Part shown: positions 53,662 through 62,357 of the stretch, piece after piece
How positions within the stretch are numbered: the first letter of the stretch is position 1
How the letters are laid out: every line of letters starts with the position of its first letter
Source of the DNA: an uncultured Aliiroseovarius sp.
GTDB taxonomy: Bacteria; Pseudomonadota; Alphaproteobacteria; Rhodobacterales; Rhodobacteraceae
Direction: 5' to 3'
DNA length: 64,000 nucleotides
Assembly (NCBI RefSeq): GCF_947497285.1
Contig: NZ_CANMFT010000001.1
Span: forward strand, 248,001-312,000
The notes under the pieces: generated by a model
The model's input: only the letters and a program-made list of their open reading frames with translations
Told to the model about the DNA's origin: nothing
Database searches by the model: none
Program-made: the position numbers and the translations under genes

Positions 53662-54493
53662 CAAAGTTAAACATGTTCTAGGTTTGTCAGGGGGCAAAGA
53701 TAGTTCAGCCCTCGCGATTTACATGAGCCAGGCTCACCCCGAACTTGATATTGAGTATTTCTTCACTGATACGGGCGAAGAGCTGGATGAGGTTTATGAG
53801 TATTTAGCGATGCTCGAGGGCTTTCTTGGCAAGAAGATCCGGTACCTGGATCCGGGGCGAGATTTTAAGTTTTACCTAGCCCAATATAATCAATTCCTCC
53901 CGTCTGCCCAGACGCGTTGGTGTACGAAAGACCTAAAGATCAAGCCCTTTGAGAAGTGGGTGAAATCTGAATTCACCGAACACGGATATACAGTCTATAG
54001 TTATGTGGCGATCCGGGCTGACGAAGATTTTCGTCAAGGTTTGAACTCGAAAAATGGAAATTTGATTACCAAGCTGCCTTTCAAAGATGATGGGATCGAC
54101 AAGGCCGGCGTTTTCGAAATTCTTGAGAACTCGGGTCTTGGCCTTCCCTCATACTACGATTGGCGTTCCAGGAGTGGCTGCACGTTTTGTTTCTTTCAGC
54201 AAAAAATCGAGTGGGTTGGCCTAAAGGAGCGTCACCCTGAAGCCTTCGAGAGGGCTAAGCAGATGGAAAAAACTTCTCTCGACCACGGATCGCCGTTTTC
54301 ATGGAGTGAAGGGGAAACACTGCTTGAACTGGAAAAGCCTGAACGCATTGCTCAAATCCGCGCAGATCATGAAAAACGTGTCGAAAGAGCTAAGGCGAAG
54401 AGGAAGGTTGATCCTCTACGACCGGAACAAGGCGCAGTTGATCTAGATGAGATTTATGGCCAGCAAAAGGTGTGTTTGGCCTGCCATAAATGA
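53654..54493 (+). CDS. sspD: PAPS-reductase-like ATP pyrophosphatase, SspD/DndC-like
   Basis: This 279-aa protein has the PP-loop SGGKDSSA (12-19), FFTDTGEEL and five cysteines: C90 (RWCTKD), C176 and C179 (SGCTFC), C274 and C277 (VCLACHK). Four could hold an Fe-S cluster, as in DndC. It probably activates the DNA backbone with ATP for sulfur insertion. It is much shorter than DndC (about 500 aa), which favours SspD. It overlaps sspC by 8 nt. Confidence 0.82.
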   Translation: MVDKVKHVLGLSGGKDSSALAIYMSQAHPELDIEYFFTDTGEELDEVYEYLAMLEGFLGKKIRYLDPGRDFKFYLAQYNQFLPSAQTRWCTKDLKIKPFEKWVKSEFTEHGYTVYSYVAIRADEDFRQGLNSKNGNLITKLPFKDDGIDKAGVFEILENSGLGLPSYYDWRSRSGCTFCFFQQKIEWVGLKERHPEAFERAKQMEKTSLDHGSPFSWSEGETLLELEKPERIAQIRADHEKRVERAKAKRKVDPLRPEQGAVDLDEIYGQQKVCLACHK

Positions 54494-54524
54494 TCTGATG
54501 TAGGAATTTGTTTAGGATGCAGCA

Positions 54525-54764
54525 ATGAAGGTCTTCGGAAGCGGGCTCGCAGATATACACCGTCAGATTGTTTCGTATGAACCCAAAATTGGGTTTTGTT
54601 TCCTCAACAGATCACTGAGCTCGCATTTAGGGGTCGTCGATGAAAAAGCATTTCCCTTCAGGGGCTTTACCAAACAGCGGAATCTGTCAAAGTATGTTGA
54701 AAGCGTACACCCTTGGGGCGAGCTGCTGGCGAGCAAAAAATCGAGAGAGTGGAAAACAAGATGA
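54525..54764 (+). CDS. Small unrecognised gene between sspD and sspF
   Basis: This 79-aa protein is one I do not recognise. Evidence that it is real: AGGA lies 8 nt before its ATG, it fills the only gap in an otherwise packed operon, and its TGA overlaps the sspF ATG as ATGA. It is basic at the C-terminus (ASKKSREWKTR) with no membrane span. It may be an extra subunit, a translational lead-in for sspF, or a remnant. Confidence 0.55.
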   Translation: MKVFGSGLADIHRQIVSYEPKIGFCFLNRSLSSHLGVVDEKAFPFRGFTKQRNLSKYVESVHPWGELLASKKSREWKTR

Positions 54765-56425
54765 GTTCGAGCGCCGTAGTTGACGCCCTCGCAAGCATAG
54801 GTATCGCACGACTGGCGGCTTTTTGGGGTGAGAACCGGTTAGAAGGGCTTTCAGAGCTCGGGGTTAGTACTCGACCTCGCGCGGTAGCTGAAGCCATGCT
54901 GTCTGAGAGTGGGCTGGCTATCTTTAAGAAGCGAGACCTCAGAAACGCTGTACTAGAAGTGTTTTCGCCACAAATTATCCGAGACAAACTCGGCTCAGGG
55001 CCAGATGGTTGCCCTGTAACTATTCCACCGAATTTTACTTGGGGAAGAAATGAGGCAACGACCAATTTTCTAAAGCTGATGGACCTGAACATCGACGAAG
55101 CTTTCCCAAACGATTTGATGTCTGGCCCAGAGCCGCATCTGCAAACACACATTGAAAAACCCCTATTTGATTATCAAAACAGCATTAGAAAACAGCTTGT
55201 TAGTTTTTCGTTTTTGGAGGCAGGTGCCCACGCCAATGCAGCAAGCAGAAGAATCGTCGCACATATGCCGACAGGCTCGGGGAAAACACGAACAGCCATG
55301 GAATTCATTTCAGATTTCCTTAGGTTTAGCTGTTCACGTGAAAATCCCGTTGTGGTTTGGCTTGCTCATAGCGAAGAGCTCTGCGATCAGGCGGTTCAAA
55401 CGTTCCTTAGCATTTGGACAAAACTGGGAACTGAGAATGCAAATGTTTACTCAATGTGGGGGGGCAGGAAGCCAGACAACATTGATCTGAGCAAGCCCTG
55501 TTTTATAGTTACTAGCTTTCAGAGTTGCTACTCTAGCATTCACTCAAACAAAAACGCTGATTTTGACCGATTTGCAGAAATTAGGCGCGAATGCAGTCTC
55601 CTGATTGTCGATGAGGCGCACATGTCGATGGCGCCGACTTACAAAAAAGCAATAGAGTTTCTCTGTAACTCGAGCACTACTCTGATCGGCTTGACGGCTA
55701 CGCCTGGTAGGCATCACGTTGGGGGTGATGTAGCTCAAACCAAGGCTCTATCGGATTTTTATGGCAACAAAAAACTCACGATAGACCAGCGATTGACCGG
55801 CGAGCGAAACTCAATTGAGTATCTTCAGGATCGTGGGATTTTGTCTTCTGTTGAGCGTATGCGTCTCAACACCAGCGCTACTGTTAATCTTGACGCCGAC
55901 GCAGTCAGGTTAATTTCCGATCTTTTAGACATCTCACCCAAAGTGCTGGCGGAGTTAGGCAACAACGCCCAGAGGACATTGGAAGTAGTCGCTGCAGTCG
56001 AAAAGCTTGCACTTGTTGATAAGAAACAGACCATCGTGTTTTGCCCATCGAAGCAGAATGCATCTGATATGGCATTGGTCTTAAGGGAAAGAGGGTGCGC
56101 GGCAAGAGCGGTAACCGGCGAAACTCCACCAAGCGATCGACGCGAGGCGATTGAAGATTTCAAAAACGGAAGTGTCAGGGTTCTCACAAATTTTGGTGTT
56201 TTGACAACCGGATTTGACGCGCCAAAGACAGAGGCCGTTGTGATTGCGCGTCCGACAACGTCGGTTGTGCTTTATTCACAAATGGTGGGACGGGGCCTTA
56301 GAGGCAATTCAGTTGGTGGGACGCCTAGCTGCACTGTGGTGGATGTGGTTGATAATATTGTAAATTTACCCAACGTGCCGCAAGCTTTTACGTATTTTGA
56401 CGAACATTTCGGGGAAGCAAAATGA
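54761..56425 (+). CDS. sspF: SF2 DEAD/DEAH-box helicase, SspF-like
   Basis: This 554-aa protein has an N-terminal extension (1-130), motif I MPTGSGKT (169-176), motif II DEAH (284-287), motif III TATPGR (312-317), and C-terminal helicase motifs VLTTGFDAP and QMVGRGLRG. I start at the ATG with GTGGAA upstream rather than the TTG at 54713. It overlaps sspG by 4 nt. Helicase, GHKL ATPase and PLD nuclease after sspBCD match the SspFGH effector module, which acts against unmodified DNA; the letters are assigned here by order. Confidence 0.78.
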   Translation: MSSSAVVDALASIGIARLAAFWGENRLEGLSELGVSTRPRAVAEAMLSESGLAIFKKRDLRNAVLEVFSPQIIRDKLGSGPDGCPVTIPPNFTWGRNEATTNFLKLMDLNIDEAFPNDLMSGPEPHLQTHIEKPLFDYQNSIRKQLVSFSFLEAGAHANAASRRIVAHMPTGSGKTRTAMEFISDFLRFSCSRENPVVVWLAHSEELCDQAVQTFLSIWTKLGTENANVYSMWGGRKPDNIDLSKPCFIVTSFQSCYSSIHSNKNADFDRFAEIRRECSLLIVDEAHMSMAPTYKKAIEFLCNSSTTLIGLTATPGRHHVGGDVAQTKALSDFYGNKKLTIDQRLTGERNSIEYLQDRGILSSVERMRLNTSATVNLDADAVRLISDLLDISPKVLAELGNNAQRTLEVVAAVEKLALVDKKQTIVFCPSKQNASDMALVLRERGCAARAVTGETPPSDRREAIEDFKNGSVRVLTNFGVLTTGFDAPKTEAVVIARPTTSVVLYSQMVGRGLRGNSVGGTPSCTVVDVVDNIVNLPNVPQAFTYFDEHFGEAK

Positions 56426-58188
56426 ACAAACAAGACAAGCCAGTGCAGATTGTTGATGCGTACTTGGCGCTGAATGCATTGCGCCAAGTCGGCTATCGAA
56501 ACACAGCTACTGCGGTAGCTGAATTGGTTGATAACTCGATCGAGGCCGAGGCAAAAAAGATAACCATAGTTACGCTGTCAGCCAGAGAACCTGTAGCAAA
56601 GCGTACGGTCTACCGAGTTCAAAAAATAGCGGTTTTGGATGATGGGCACGGGATGACACCGGATGAGTTGGGACGCTGTCTATCACTAGGTTGGGGCACT
56701 CGACTAGATACCCGAGATGGTCTCGGACGTTTTGGCTTTGGACTTAAAGGTTCGTCTCTTTCACAGGCGGAGCTTGTTGAGGTTTATGCTTGGCAAAATG
56801 GGTCGGTCCACAAGACGTATCTTGATCTACCGGAAGTCAAGGAAGGCAGACAGCAGTATCTTAAAAGCGTTGAAGAGACGGACCTTCCCAAAGAGATAGT
56901 TGAAGCGGTTGGAGGAAAGATCGGTAGCAGTGGCACGCTGGTCTTATGGTCCAAGCTAGATGGAGTGGATTTCAAGCGCCCGTCGACGCTCTTTTCTCGG
57001 ATGCAGGAAGAGCTCTGCCGCATTTATCGGCACTTCCTGGATGACAATGATGATTATGGCAAGAAACGTGATGTGAGCTTGGTTGACTTCGATCTAGACA
57101 ATAACAAAGTCGAAGCGTCGCACGAGTTGAAGCCCAATGATCCTTTGTACCTTTTGGAGCCGTCAAGCTGCCCTGACAGCGATGGAAAGGCTACGAACGT
57201 CGAGTTTGAGAAACCATATGCCATACCAATAGAGTATGAGCAGGGAAAATTTTCGGACATTGAAATTCGCCTTAGTATAGCAAAGCCAGAGACCCAAAAA
57301 ATGGGTGGTAATTCAAATCTCGGCAAGCACTACGCACGCAATACTGGTATCTCGTTTGTTCGAGCTGGCCGTGAGATAGACTTTGGTTCCTTTGGTTTTC
57401 TAGACAGTGATACCAGGCAGAGGTGGTGGGGCGTAGAAGTACGTTTTAAGCCGGTTTTGGATGAGTTGTTTGGTGTTACTAACAACAAGCAGCATATTCG
57501 AGGCTTCAAGAAACTAGACCCGAAACACGACGTCGAGCAGATTGAAGCCTTGAACGAAGCTGCGGAGGACCCGGAGAATTCTGGCCACTACAAATCCTCA
57601 TTGCACCTTGAGCTCAATCGAAATCTCACAGTTAAGATCAATGCAATGTTGGACGTTATTAAAACACGAAAGGAAGGGAGTTCTGCGGACCCATCTAAAG
57701 CCAAGCCTGACCCCGTTTCTGAAAAGGTCAATAAGGATGTGGCGGAGGATCACACTGAAACATCCTCAGACAAAGAGGCTGAGACCAAGTCGGAACAGGA
57801 GAAGCTGGCAGAACGTACAAAATATGTTCTGGAAACTCGCCCAGAGCTTTCTGAAGAAGATGCACAAGCGTTCGCCAAAGCAACGATTGACTACAAGGTT
57901 GACCTGAACAAGGGCAGTTGGCCTGGGACAATGTTCTTGGACCTGCAGTTCGTAGCAAATGCAGCGGTTGGAGTTATCAACACCCGTTCCCCATATTACG
58001 AAAAATTGTGGCAGCATGTCGAAGACTCTGGCGATGATCGAGCGCTGAGTGCTCTTGAAGTGTACACGATGGCTTATGTGCGTACTGAAGACGAGTTCAG
58101 GAAGACCCTAGATGGCGAAACCTTTGAGAAATTCCGTGACCGGTGGGGCTACTGGGTATCCAAACTCTTAGAGAATGTTGACGAGTAG
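56422..58188 (+). CDS. sspG: GHKL (HATPase) ATP-binding protein, SspG-like
   Basis: This 588-aa protein has the Bergerat ATP fold near the N-terminus: N-box AELVDNSIEA (33-42), G1 LDDGHGM (72-78), G2 GRFGFGLKGSS (102-112). A charged, probably coiled linker (about 410-470) precedes a C-terminal domain. It resembles MORC/Hsp90-type ATPases found in anti-phage loci. Coupled to sspF by a 4-nt overlap. Probably a nucleotide-driven clamp or switch in the effector complex; that is inference. Confidence 0.75.
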   Translation: MNKQDKPVQIVDAYLALNALRQVGYRNTATAVAELVDNSIEAEAKKITIVTLSAREPVAKRTVYRVQKIAVLDDGHGMTPDELGRCLSLGWGTRLDTRDGLGRFGFGLKGSSLSQAELVEVYAWQNGSVHKTYLDLPEVKEGRQQYLKSVEETDLPKEIVEAVGGKIGSSGTLVLWSKLDGVDFKRPSTLFSRMQEELCRIYRHFLDDNDDYGKKRDVSLVDFDLDNNKVEASHELKPNDPLYLLEPSSCPDSDGKATNVEFEKPYAIPIEYEQGKFSDIEIRLSIAKPETQKMGGNSNLGKHYARNTGISFVRAGREIDFGSFGFLDSDTRQRWWGVEVRFKPVLDELFGVTNNKQHIRGFKKLDPKHDVEQIEALNEAAEDPENSGHYKSSLHLELNRNLTVKINAMLDVIKTRKEGSSADPSKAKPDPVSEKVNKDVAEDHTETSSDKEAETKSEQEKLAERTKYVLETRPELSEEDAQAFAKATIDYKVDLNKGSWPGTMFLDLQFVANAAVGVINTRSPYYEKLWQHVEDSGDDRALSALEVYTMAYVRTEDEFRKTLDGETFEKFRDRWGYWVSKLLENVDE

Positions 58189-58189
58189 A

Positions 58190-59101
58190 ATGCTTCTCTT
58201 AGAGACGGGTGCTTTTCGAGAGGAACTTGCGTTTGCCTTGTCATCGGCAGAGCAAGAAGTCATCGTTATGAGTGCATTTATTAAGCTCGATGCGCTTAAG
58301 TGGCTTATTGAAAACAGTAAAACGAGCAACCTTACGGTCGTAGCCCGTTGGCAGCCGTCAGATCTAGCAGCTGGAGCCTCCGACCTGGAGTGCTTTTACC
58401 TCTGTGATGAGGCTAATATTCCATTTGGGATTTCTCAGAACCTGCATGGAAAAGTCTATATCGTAGATTCTAAGATCTTCATTGGTAGCGCCAATCTAAC
58501 ATCAAAGGGGATGTCCCTTTCGCATTATGTAAACGACGAGTTCGGAACTGGATTCGAATACGGTCAGACCGAGAAGATCAAAGTCCGGGACTATCTCGCT
58601 TCCGTAAACTGGCTTGATGTCAAAACTGTCGAATTGATGGCTGACTTCTTGAGAGGCTTTGGCGGAAACACGGATGTGCATTCGAATGAGTGGCCCCAAG
58701 AAATTTCTGAAAAACTTGGTTCTCAACCCCTCGGTGTTTGGTTTCACGATCTTCCAATGTGCAGCCCAAATCAGTTGCTAGCGCAGACGGCTGCAGCAAC
58801 GGCAATTGAGCACGATCTAGATTGCTTTCTAGGCAAGAAAGGCGCTGCCGAAGGCGAGCTGTTGAAAGGCTTCATGTCGTCGCAAATTTGCTTTTGGCTT
58901 GAAGTGCAATTGCAGGAATACGGTGAGCTATCCTTTGGGAAGGTCACCTCGCTGTTTCACGACCAGATACTTGATGACCCTATGCCATATCGAAAGAACA
59001 TCAAGGAAGGTGTGGCAAACCTGTTCGATTGGGCTAGCAGGTGCAACACAAAGTTTGAAGTGGCCAGGCCGCAGCACAGACAGGTAATCCGTGCGGTGTA
59101 G
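58190..59101 (+). CDS. sspH: Phospholipase-D-like nuclease, SspH-like
   Basis: This 303-aa protein has a single HKD motif, LHGKVYIVDSKIFIGSANLT (H86, K88, D93; Ser and Asn in GSAN). One motif implies a dimer for catalysis, as in NgoFVII/BfiI-type enzymes. The rest is helical. ATG chosen; a TTG at 58175 inside sspG is the other option. It is the last gene of the operon, followed by a GC-rich hairpin. Probably the DNA-cutting part of the effector module. Confidence 0.75.
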   Translation: MLLLETGAFREELAFALSSAEQEVIVMSAFIKLDALKWLIENSKTSNLTVVARWQPSDLAAGASDLECFYLCDEANIPFGISQNLHGKVYIVDSKIFIGSANLTSKGMSLSHYVNDEFGTGFEYGQTEKIKVRDYLASVNWLDVKTVELMADFLRGFGGNTDVHSNEWPQEISEKLGSQPLGVWFHDLPMCSPNQLLAQTAAATAIEHDLDCFLGKKGAAEGELLKGFMSSQICFWLEVQLQEYGELSFGKVTSLFHDQILDDPMPYRKNIKEGVANLFDWASRCNTKFEVARPQHRQVIRAV

Positions 59102-59107
59102 TAATGA

Positions 59108-59129
59108 GCCCGCGCTTTAGCGCGCGGGC
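59108..59129 (+). terminator. GC-rich hairpin after sspH
   Basis: GCCCGCGC, 6-nt loop, GCGCGGGC: a perfect 8-bp stem 6 nt after the sspH stop, without a T-run. Confidence 0.5.
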
Positions 59130-59210
59130 GACATCTCCCAATAGACTGCACCGGGGCTCGACGGGCCGTTGGCCCGCTCACCGCGATCCAGACATCATCG
59201 ATTCTGTTTT

Positions 59211-59521
59211 GTCCGCCCAACATCCCTGACCGTAGCGGTCAACCTTAGTCCATCCCCAAAATCAGCCACCAATTTCCCCTGTCTCGCGAGCGAGCCATTC
59301 CTCGCGGGGCAAATTGGCGTCTGATTTTGGCGCAGACATTTTCTTCGCAAATGTGGCCGATTGACAGCCCCGTTCAGGGCCGTGGGTCGGGCTTTGCCCT
59401 CTCCCACTCTGTTCCGCCGAATACATGCGTATTCGGTCAGATCAGGTGGCCGAGGCGCAGCCCATCGGCGGAAAGGGGGCGCGAAGCCTCACCCGCGTCA
59501 CTTTGATCGAGGAGGCCACAA
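59211..59521 (+). promoter_or_regulatory. Long leader of ardC, copy A of a duplicated control region
   Basis: This untranslated stretch before ardC shares three blocks with 60740-61023 in the same order: GTCCGCCCAACATCCCTG (59211-59228), a 71-nt core (59375-59445) with four mismatches, and GGAGGCCACAAATGGC across the start codon. The core holds the palindrome CCGAATAC-4 nt-GTATTCGG (59417-59436), and TTGACA (59361) lies 14 nt before it. It suggests one regulator for two operons. No gene is supported in 59102-59521. Confidence 0.6.
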
Positions 59522-60400
59522 ATGGCACCGAAGTTTGATGTTTATGCCCATGTCACCGGCACCATTATTGCAGAGATCGAGGCGGGCACGCCGCCTTGGC
59601 GCAAGCCGTGGACCGGAAGCGCGTCCGGCGTTGCCTTGCCGACCCGACACAATGGCGAGGAGTATCGCGGGATTAATATCCTGATGCTCTGGGTCATGGC
59701 CGCCAAGAATGGCTATGTTTCGAGCCGCTGGATGACCTACAAGCAGGCGCAAGAGCTGGGTGGCCAAGTCCGCAAAGGCGAAACGTCGTCGACCGTGGTC
59801 AAATACGGGACGTTCACCCGAGAGAACGAGCAGGGCATTGAGGAAGAACTGCCTTATGCGCGCGCCTATCGCGTGTTCAACGCGGATCAGATCGAAGGCT
59901 TGCCGGAGGATTACTACATCCGCCCCGAGGCCCCGCGCGATCTTGGCACAGCGGAAGATCCGGAGTTTGAGGCGTTTTTCAGCCGGACAGGGGCGGAGAT
60001 CCTCACCAGCGACGACCCGCGTGCCTATTACAGCCCCTCCAAAGATCACATCCACATGCCGCCGATTGCCACGTTTCACGATGCGGCAGGCTACTATGGG
60101 ACGTTGGCCCATGAGCTTATCCATTGGACCGGTAGCGAAAAGCGGCTTGAGCGGATCAAGAAATTTGCGAACCGCGAAGCCTATGCCTTTGAAGAGCTGG
60201 TGGCGGAAATCGGTGCTTGTTTCCTTGGTGCTCAGATTGGCGTCGCGCCGGAATTCGACCAAAGCGCCGCCTATGTTGAAGGGTGGTTGAAAGCGCTCAA
60301 GGAGGACAAACGGGCGATCTTTCGCGCGGCGTCCGAGGCGCAAAAGGCAGCCGATTTTGTCCTAGCAGCCGCAGGTCAATCGAAAGCGGCCGCAGCATGA
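59522..60400 (+). CDS. ardC: ArdC-family antirestriction protein
   Basis: This 292-aa protein has an ArdC N-terminal ssDNA-binding domain (about 5-125; PPWRKPWTG, GINILMLW) and a zincin-like C-terminal domain with HELIH (197-201) and a downstream Glu in EELVAEIGA. ArdC proteins protect incoming mobile DNA from host restriction during conjugation. The ribosome site GAGGAGG is strong. The gene sits between a defence cargo and the mobilisation genes, consistent with an early-entry role. Confidence 0.88.
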   Translation: MAPKFDVYAHVTGTIIAEIEAGTPPWRKPWTGSASGVALPTRHNGEEYRGINILMLWVMAAKNGYVSSRWMTYKQAQELGGQVRKGETSSTVVKYGTFTRENEQGIEEELPYARAYRVFNADQIEGLPEDYYIRPEAPRDLGTAEDPEFEAFFSRTGAEILTSDDPRAYYSPSKDHIHMPPIATFHDAAGYYGTLAHELIHWTGSEKRLERIKKFANREAYAFEELVAEIGACFLGAQIGVAPEFDQSAAYVEGWLKALKEDKRAIFRAASEAQKAADFVLAAAGQSKAAAA

Positions 60401-60576
60401 GCGGCCCCGCAATTCTACCCCCGATGACGTGCCGCAAATGCGGCGCGTCAAACCCAGTGATCTTTCTCGCGCCGGTCATCGTGAAAGGCAGTTGCTCCTG
60501 TATTTGCTTGGATTGCGCCGAGGCCCGTTTCTGGCTGGATCCGGACGGCAACTTGAAAGCCGGTGTTGAGCTTTAA
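60397..60576 (+). CDS. Small zinc-ribbon-like protein
   Basis: This 59-aa protein's ATG overlaps the ardC TGA (ATGA). Two cysteine pairs, CRKC and CLDC, with an additional CSC, suggest a zinc ribbon. It probably accompanies ArdC. The longer open frame upstream is only ArdC in another frame. Confidence 0.65.
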   Translation: MSGPAILPPMTCRKCGASNPVIFLAPVIVKGSCSCICLDCAEARFWLDPDGNLKAGVEL

Positions 60577-60739
60577 ACGTCTGCGCCCCGCCTCATGTGG
60601 CAGGGCGCAGACGTTTTGAACGGGAGGAGAAAATGTGGCCCGTGCTGCTGTGCACGGGCCGCTTTGAGACATGGACTGTGCGGAGGATCGGCTGGCTTTC
60701 AGCCCGCTCACCTCCTTCAGGCTTCTTTCAATTTGATTG

Positions 60740-61023
60740 GTCCGCCCAACATCCCTGTCGTGTCCCGTCAATGGGCAAGCGCCGCGCTGGCGCGCCGTCA
60801 AAGACTGCAACCCGTGTCCTCGCGCGGGGCGCGCTGCGGGCCGCACCAGTTGCTGGCTTCGACCCATTGACTGGCCGCTCCAGGGCCGTGGGTCGGGCTG
60901 TGCCCCCACCCACTCTGTTCCGCCGAATACATGCGTATCCGGTCAGATCAGATTGGCCGGTGTGCAGCCCATTAGCGGAAGGGGAGCCAAGCCCCGACCG
61001 CAGCACCCAAAAGGAGGCCACAA
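60740..61023 (+). promoter_or_regulatory. Copy B of the duplicated leader
   Basis: The 71-nt core (60881-60951) matches copy A with four mismatches; the palindrome is CCGAATAC-4 nt-GTATCCGG (60923-60942). GTCCGCCCAACATCCCTG is at 60740-60757 and AAGGAGGCCACAA precedes the next ATG. Between blocks the two copies have diverged. 60577-60739 shows nothing I can call. Confidence 0.6.
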
Positions 61024-61332
61024 ATGGCTCAAATACATCAGCCCCCAAGATTCTGGACCTGCGACTGTGATCGCACGACCGGCGGCCACATCATCGACGG
61101 GCTCTATAGTGCTTGCGTCTATTGCGGGAAGCATCGGCACGAGCTGAAGGAGATCGTTGTTCCGTCAGGTTTGGGTGGCGTGTTCTGTGTCGAGATCCTC
61201 AGCGTTGAGGATGATTGCGCCAAGGTGAAGGTTGTCAAGAGCTCGAACGGCTTTGACGCGCTGCCGCCCTTTACGGTGCCGTTCAAGGACATCGCCCCGC
61301 GTTGGAAGCACAAGGCGGGAGAAATCCGATGA
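61024..61332 (+). CDS. Small cysteine-rich protein of unknown function
   Basis: This 102-aa protein has TCDCD, ACVYCGKH and HEL near the N-terminus, which could bind zinc, and a beta-rich C-terminus (KVKVVKSSNGFDALPPF). It is preceded by the same leader and start context as ardC. It overlaps the next gene by 4 nt. I do not recognise the family. Confidence 0.65.
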   Translation: MAQIHQPPRFWTCDCDRTTGGHIIDGLYSACVYCGKHRHELKEIVVPSGLGGVFCVEILSVEDDCAKVKVVKSSNGFDALPPFTVPFKDIAPRWKHKAGEIR

Positions 61333-61532
61333 TCCCCGACTATCACAGCGATGATTTTGCGACGGCGCGTCTGGAGGATACCGTCAGCTTGCGAAGCGCG
61401 GCCCGTGAAGCGCGCGCCACGCTCTACGCGGTCTTGAACCGGCTGGAGATGAACGACCTGGACGGCGAGGAGCAACCCTATATCGACGATTGTCTTGGGG
61501 CTCTCGCAATCCTTGAAGAGGCGTTGCGATAA
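61329..61532 (+). CDS. Small acidic helical protein of unknown function
   Basis: This 67-aa protein's ATG overlaps the TGA of the previous gene. It is acidic and probably mostly helical (SLRSAAREARATLYAVLNRL). Coupled expression with the cysteine-rich gene is the main support. Confidence 0.6.
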   Translation: MIPDYHSDDFATARLEDTVSLRSAAREARATLYAVLNRLEMNDLDGEEQPYIDDCLGALAILEEALR

Positions 61533-61656
61533 CCTTGGAAGACATCAAAGCAGCAGTGGACGCGGGCAACCGCGTTCATTAACTCTTGAGATGAAAGCGC
61601 ATCTTTGGGTTCAAACTAGTTGGTTGGTCGAGCAATATTGCTCAAACAATTGAGGT

Positions 61657-62094
61657 TTGAAGAATTTATCTTGGGCGGAATGTGGGAAATTGGAAAATTC
61701 ACAGTTTGAAATTCATGAAACACGGCAACTCAGCAGAGAACTTGACCGAGATTGGGAGCAAGAGCTTGTTGTATCTCGAGCAGGGGAAGCTTTTTTACGT
61801 TTGGCCGGAGATGGCACGGACTACCGTGTAATGACTGCAACGGCAGGCGAAAATGACCTCGGACTTGAGGCTTGCAAACATCCCGATATCCTTCTTCAAG
61901 CTGCGCATGATCTGGCCGTCAGAAAGATCGATGGTTTTGACGGAATCGAGCGTGATCGAAAGGGAAGGAACTATGTCCAGCTGTTCCAGTTTTCGCAAGA
62001 TGAGGGCGTTTCAGATGAAGACTTCACGAACGAACTCCGAGAGCTTCTTGAAGAGTTTTTTGACATCTACGATGGCTTGAGAGAGCTGAAGTAA
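61657..62094 (+). CDS. Unknown acidic protein
   Basis: This 145-aa protein contains HETRQLSRELDRDWEQEL and a C-terminal acidic helix (ELRELLEEFFDIYDGLREL). The open frame begins at a TTG; no ATG is close, and the GAGG before it is too near, so the start is doubtful. Its stop codon directly abuts the next gene's ATG, indicating a two-gene unit. Function unknown. Confidence 0.55.
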   Translation: MKNLSWAECGKLENSQFEIHETRQLSRELDRDWEQELVVSRAGEAFLRLAGDGTDYRVMTATAGENDLGLEACKHPDILLQAAHDLAVRKIDGFDGIERDRKGRNYVQLFQFSQDEGVSDEDFTNELRELLEEFFDIYDGLRELK

Positions 62095-62316
62095 ATGAAA
62101 ACAATCAAGTGGCTTTGGATCGCAGCCCTATTGGCAATAGGCTTCAAGTTCTACGGTTTGATTAGTTCCGGGCCCGACGGCTACGGGGCGAATGAAATGG
62201 AATCCTTTGTTGGCATGGTCTTAACTTTTGCCCTGTTATCTGCGATCTGGTTGGTTCTGTGGGCAATTGGTCGAGCCAAACAGGCAGTTGCCAGCAGATT
62301 AGCTGATCGCGGCTAA
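62095..62316 (+). CDS. Small membrane protein
   Basis: This 73-aa protein has two hydrophobic spans (about 5-23, WLWIAALLAIGFKFYGLI; about 38-58, FVGMVLTFALLSAIWLVLW). It starts immediately after the preceding stop codon. With its acidic partner it could form a toxin-antitoxin or immunity-like pair, but nothing in the sequence proves that. Confidence 0.55.
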   Translation: MKTIKWLWIAALLAIGFKFYGLISSGPDGYGANEMESFVGMVLTFALLSAIWLVLWAIGRAKQAVASRLADRG

Positions 62317-62357
62317 AGGCAACGCACCACATAACTCTGCAGAATGAAAAGGAATGA

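Noticed and set aside
46011-59101. Canonical DndABCDE phosphorothioation system
   Set aside because: No DndB, DndD (SMC-like) or DndE is seen; the PAPS-reductase-like protein is too short for DndC and a DUF4007 gene is present, which fits Ssp instead.
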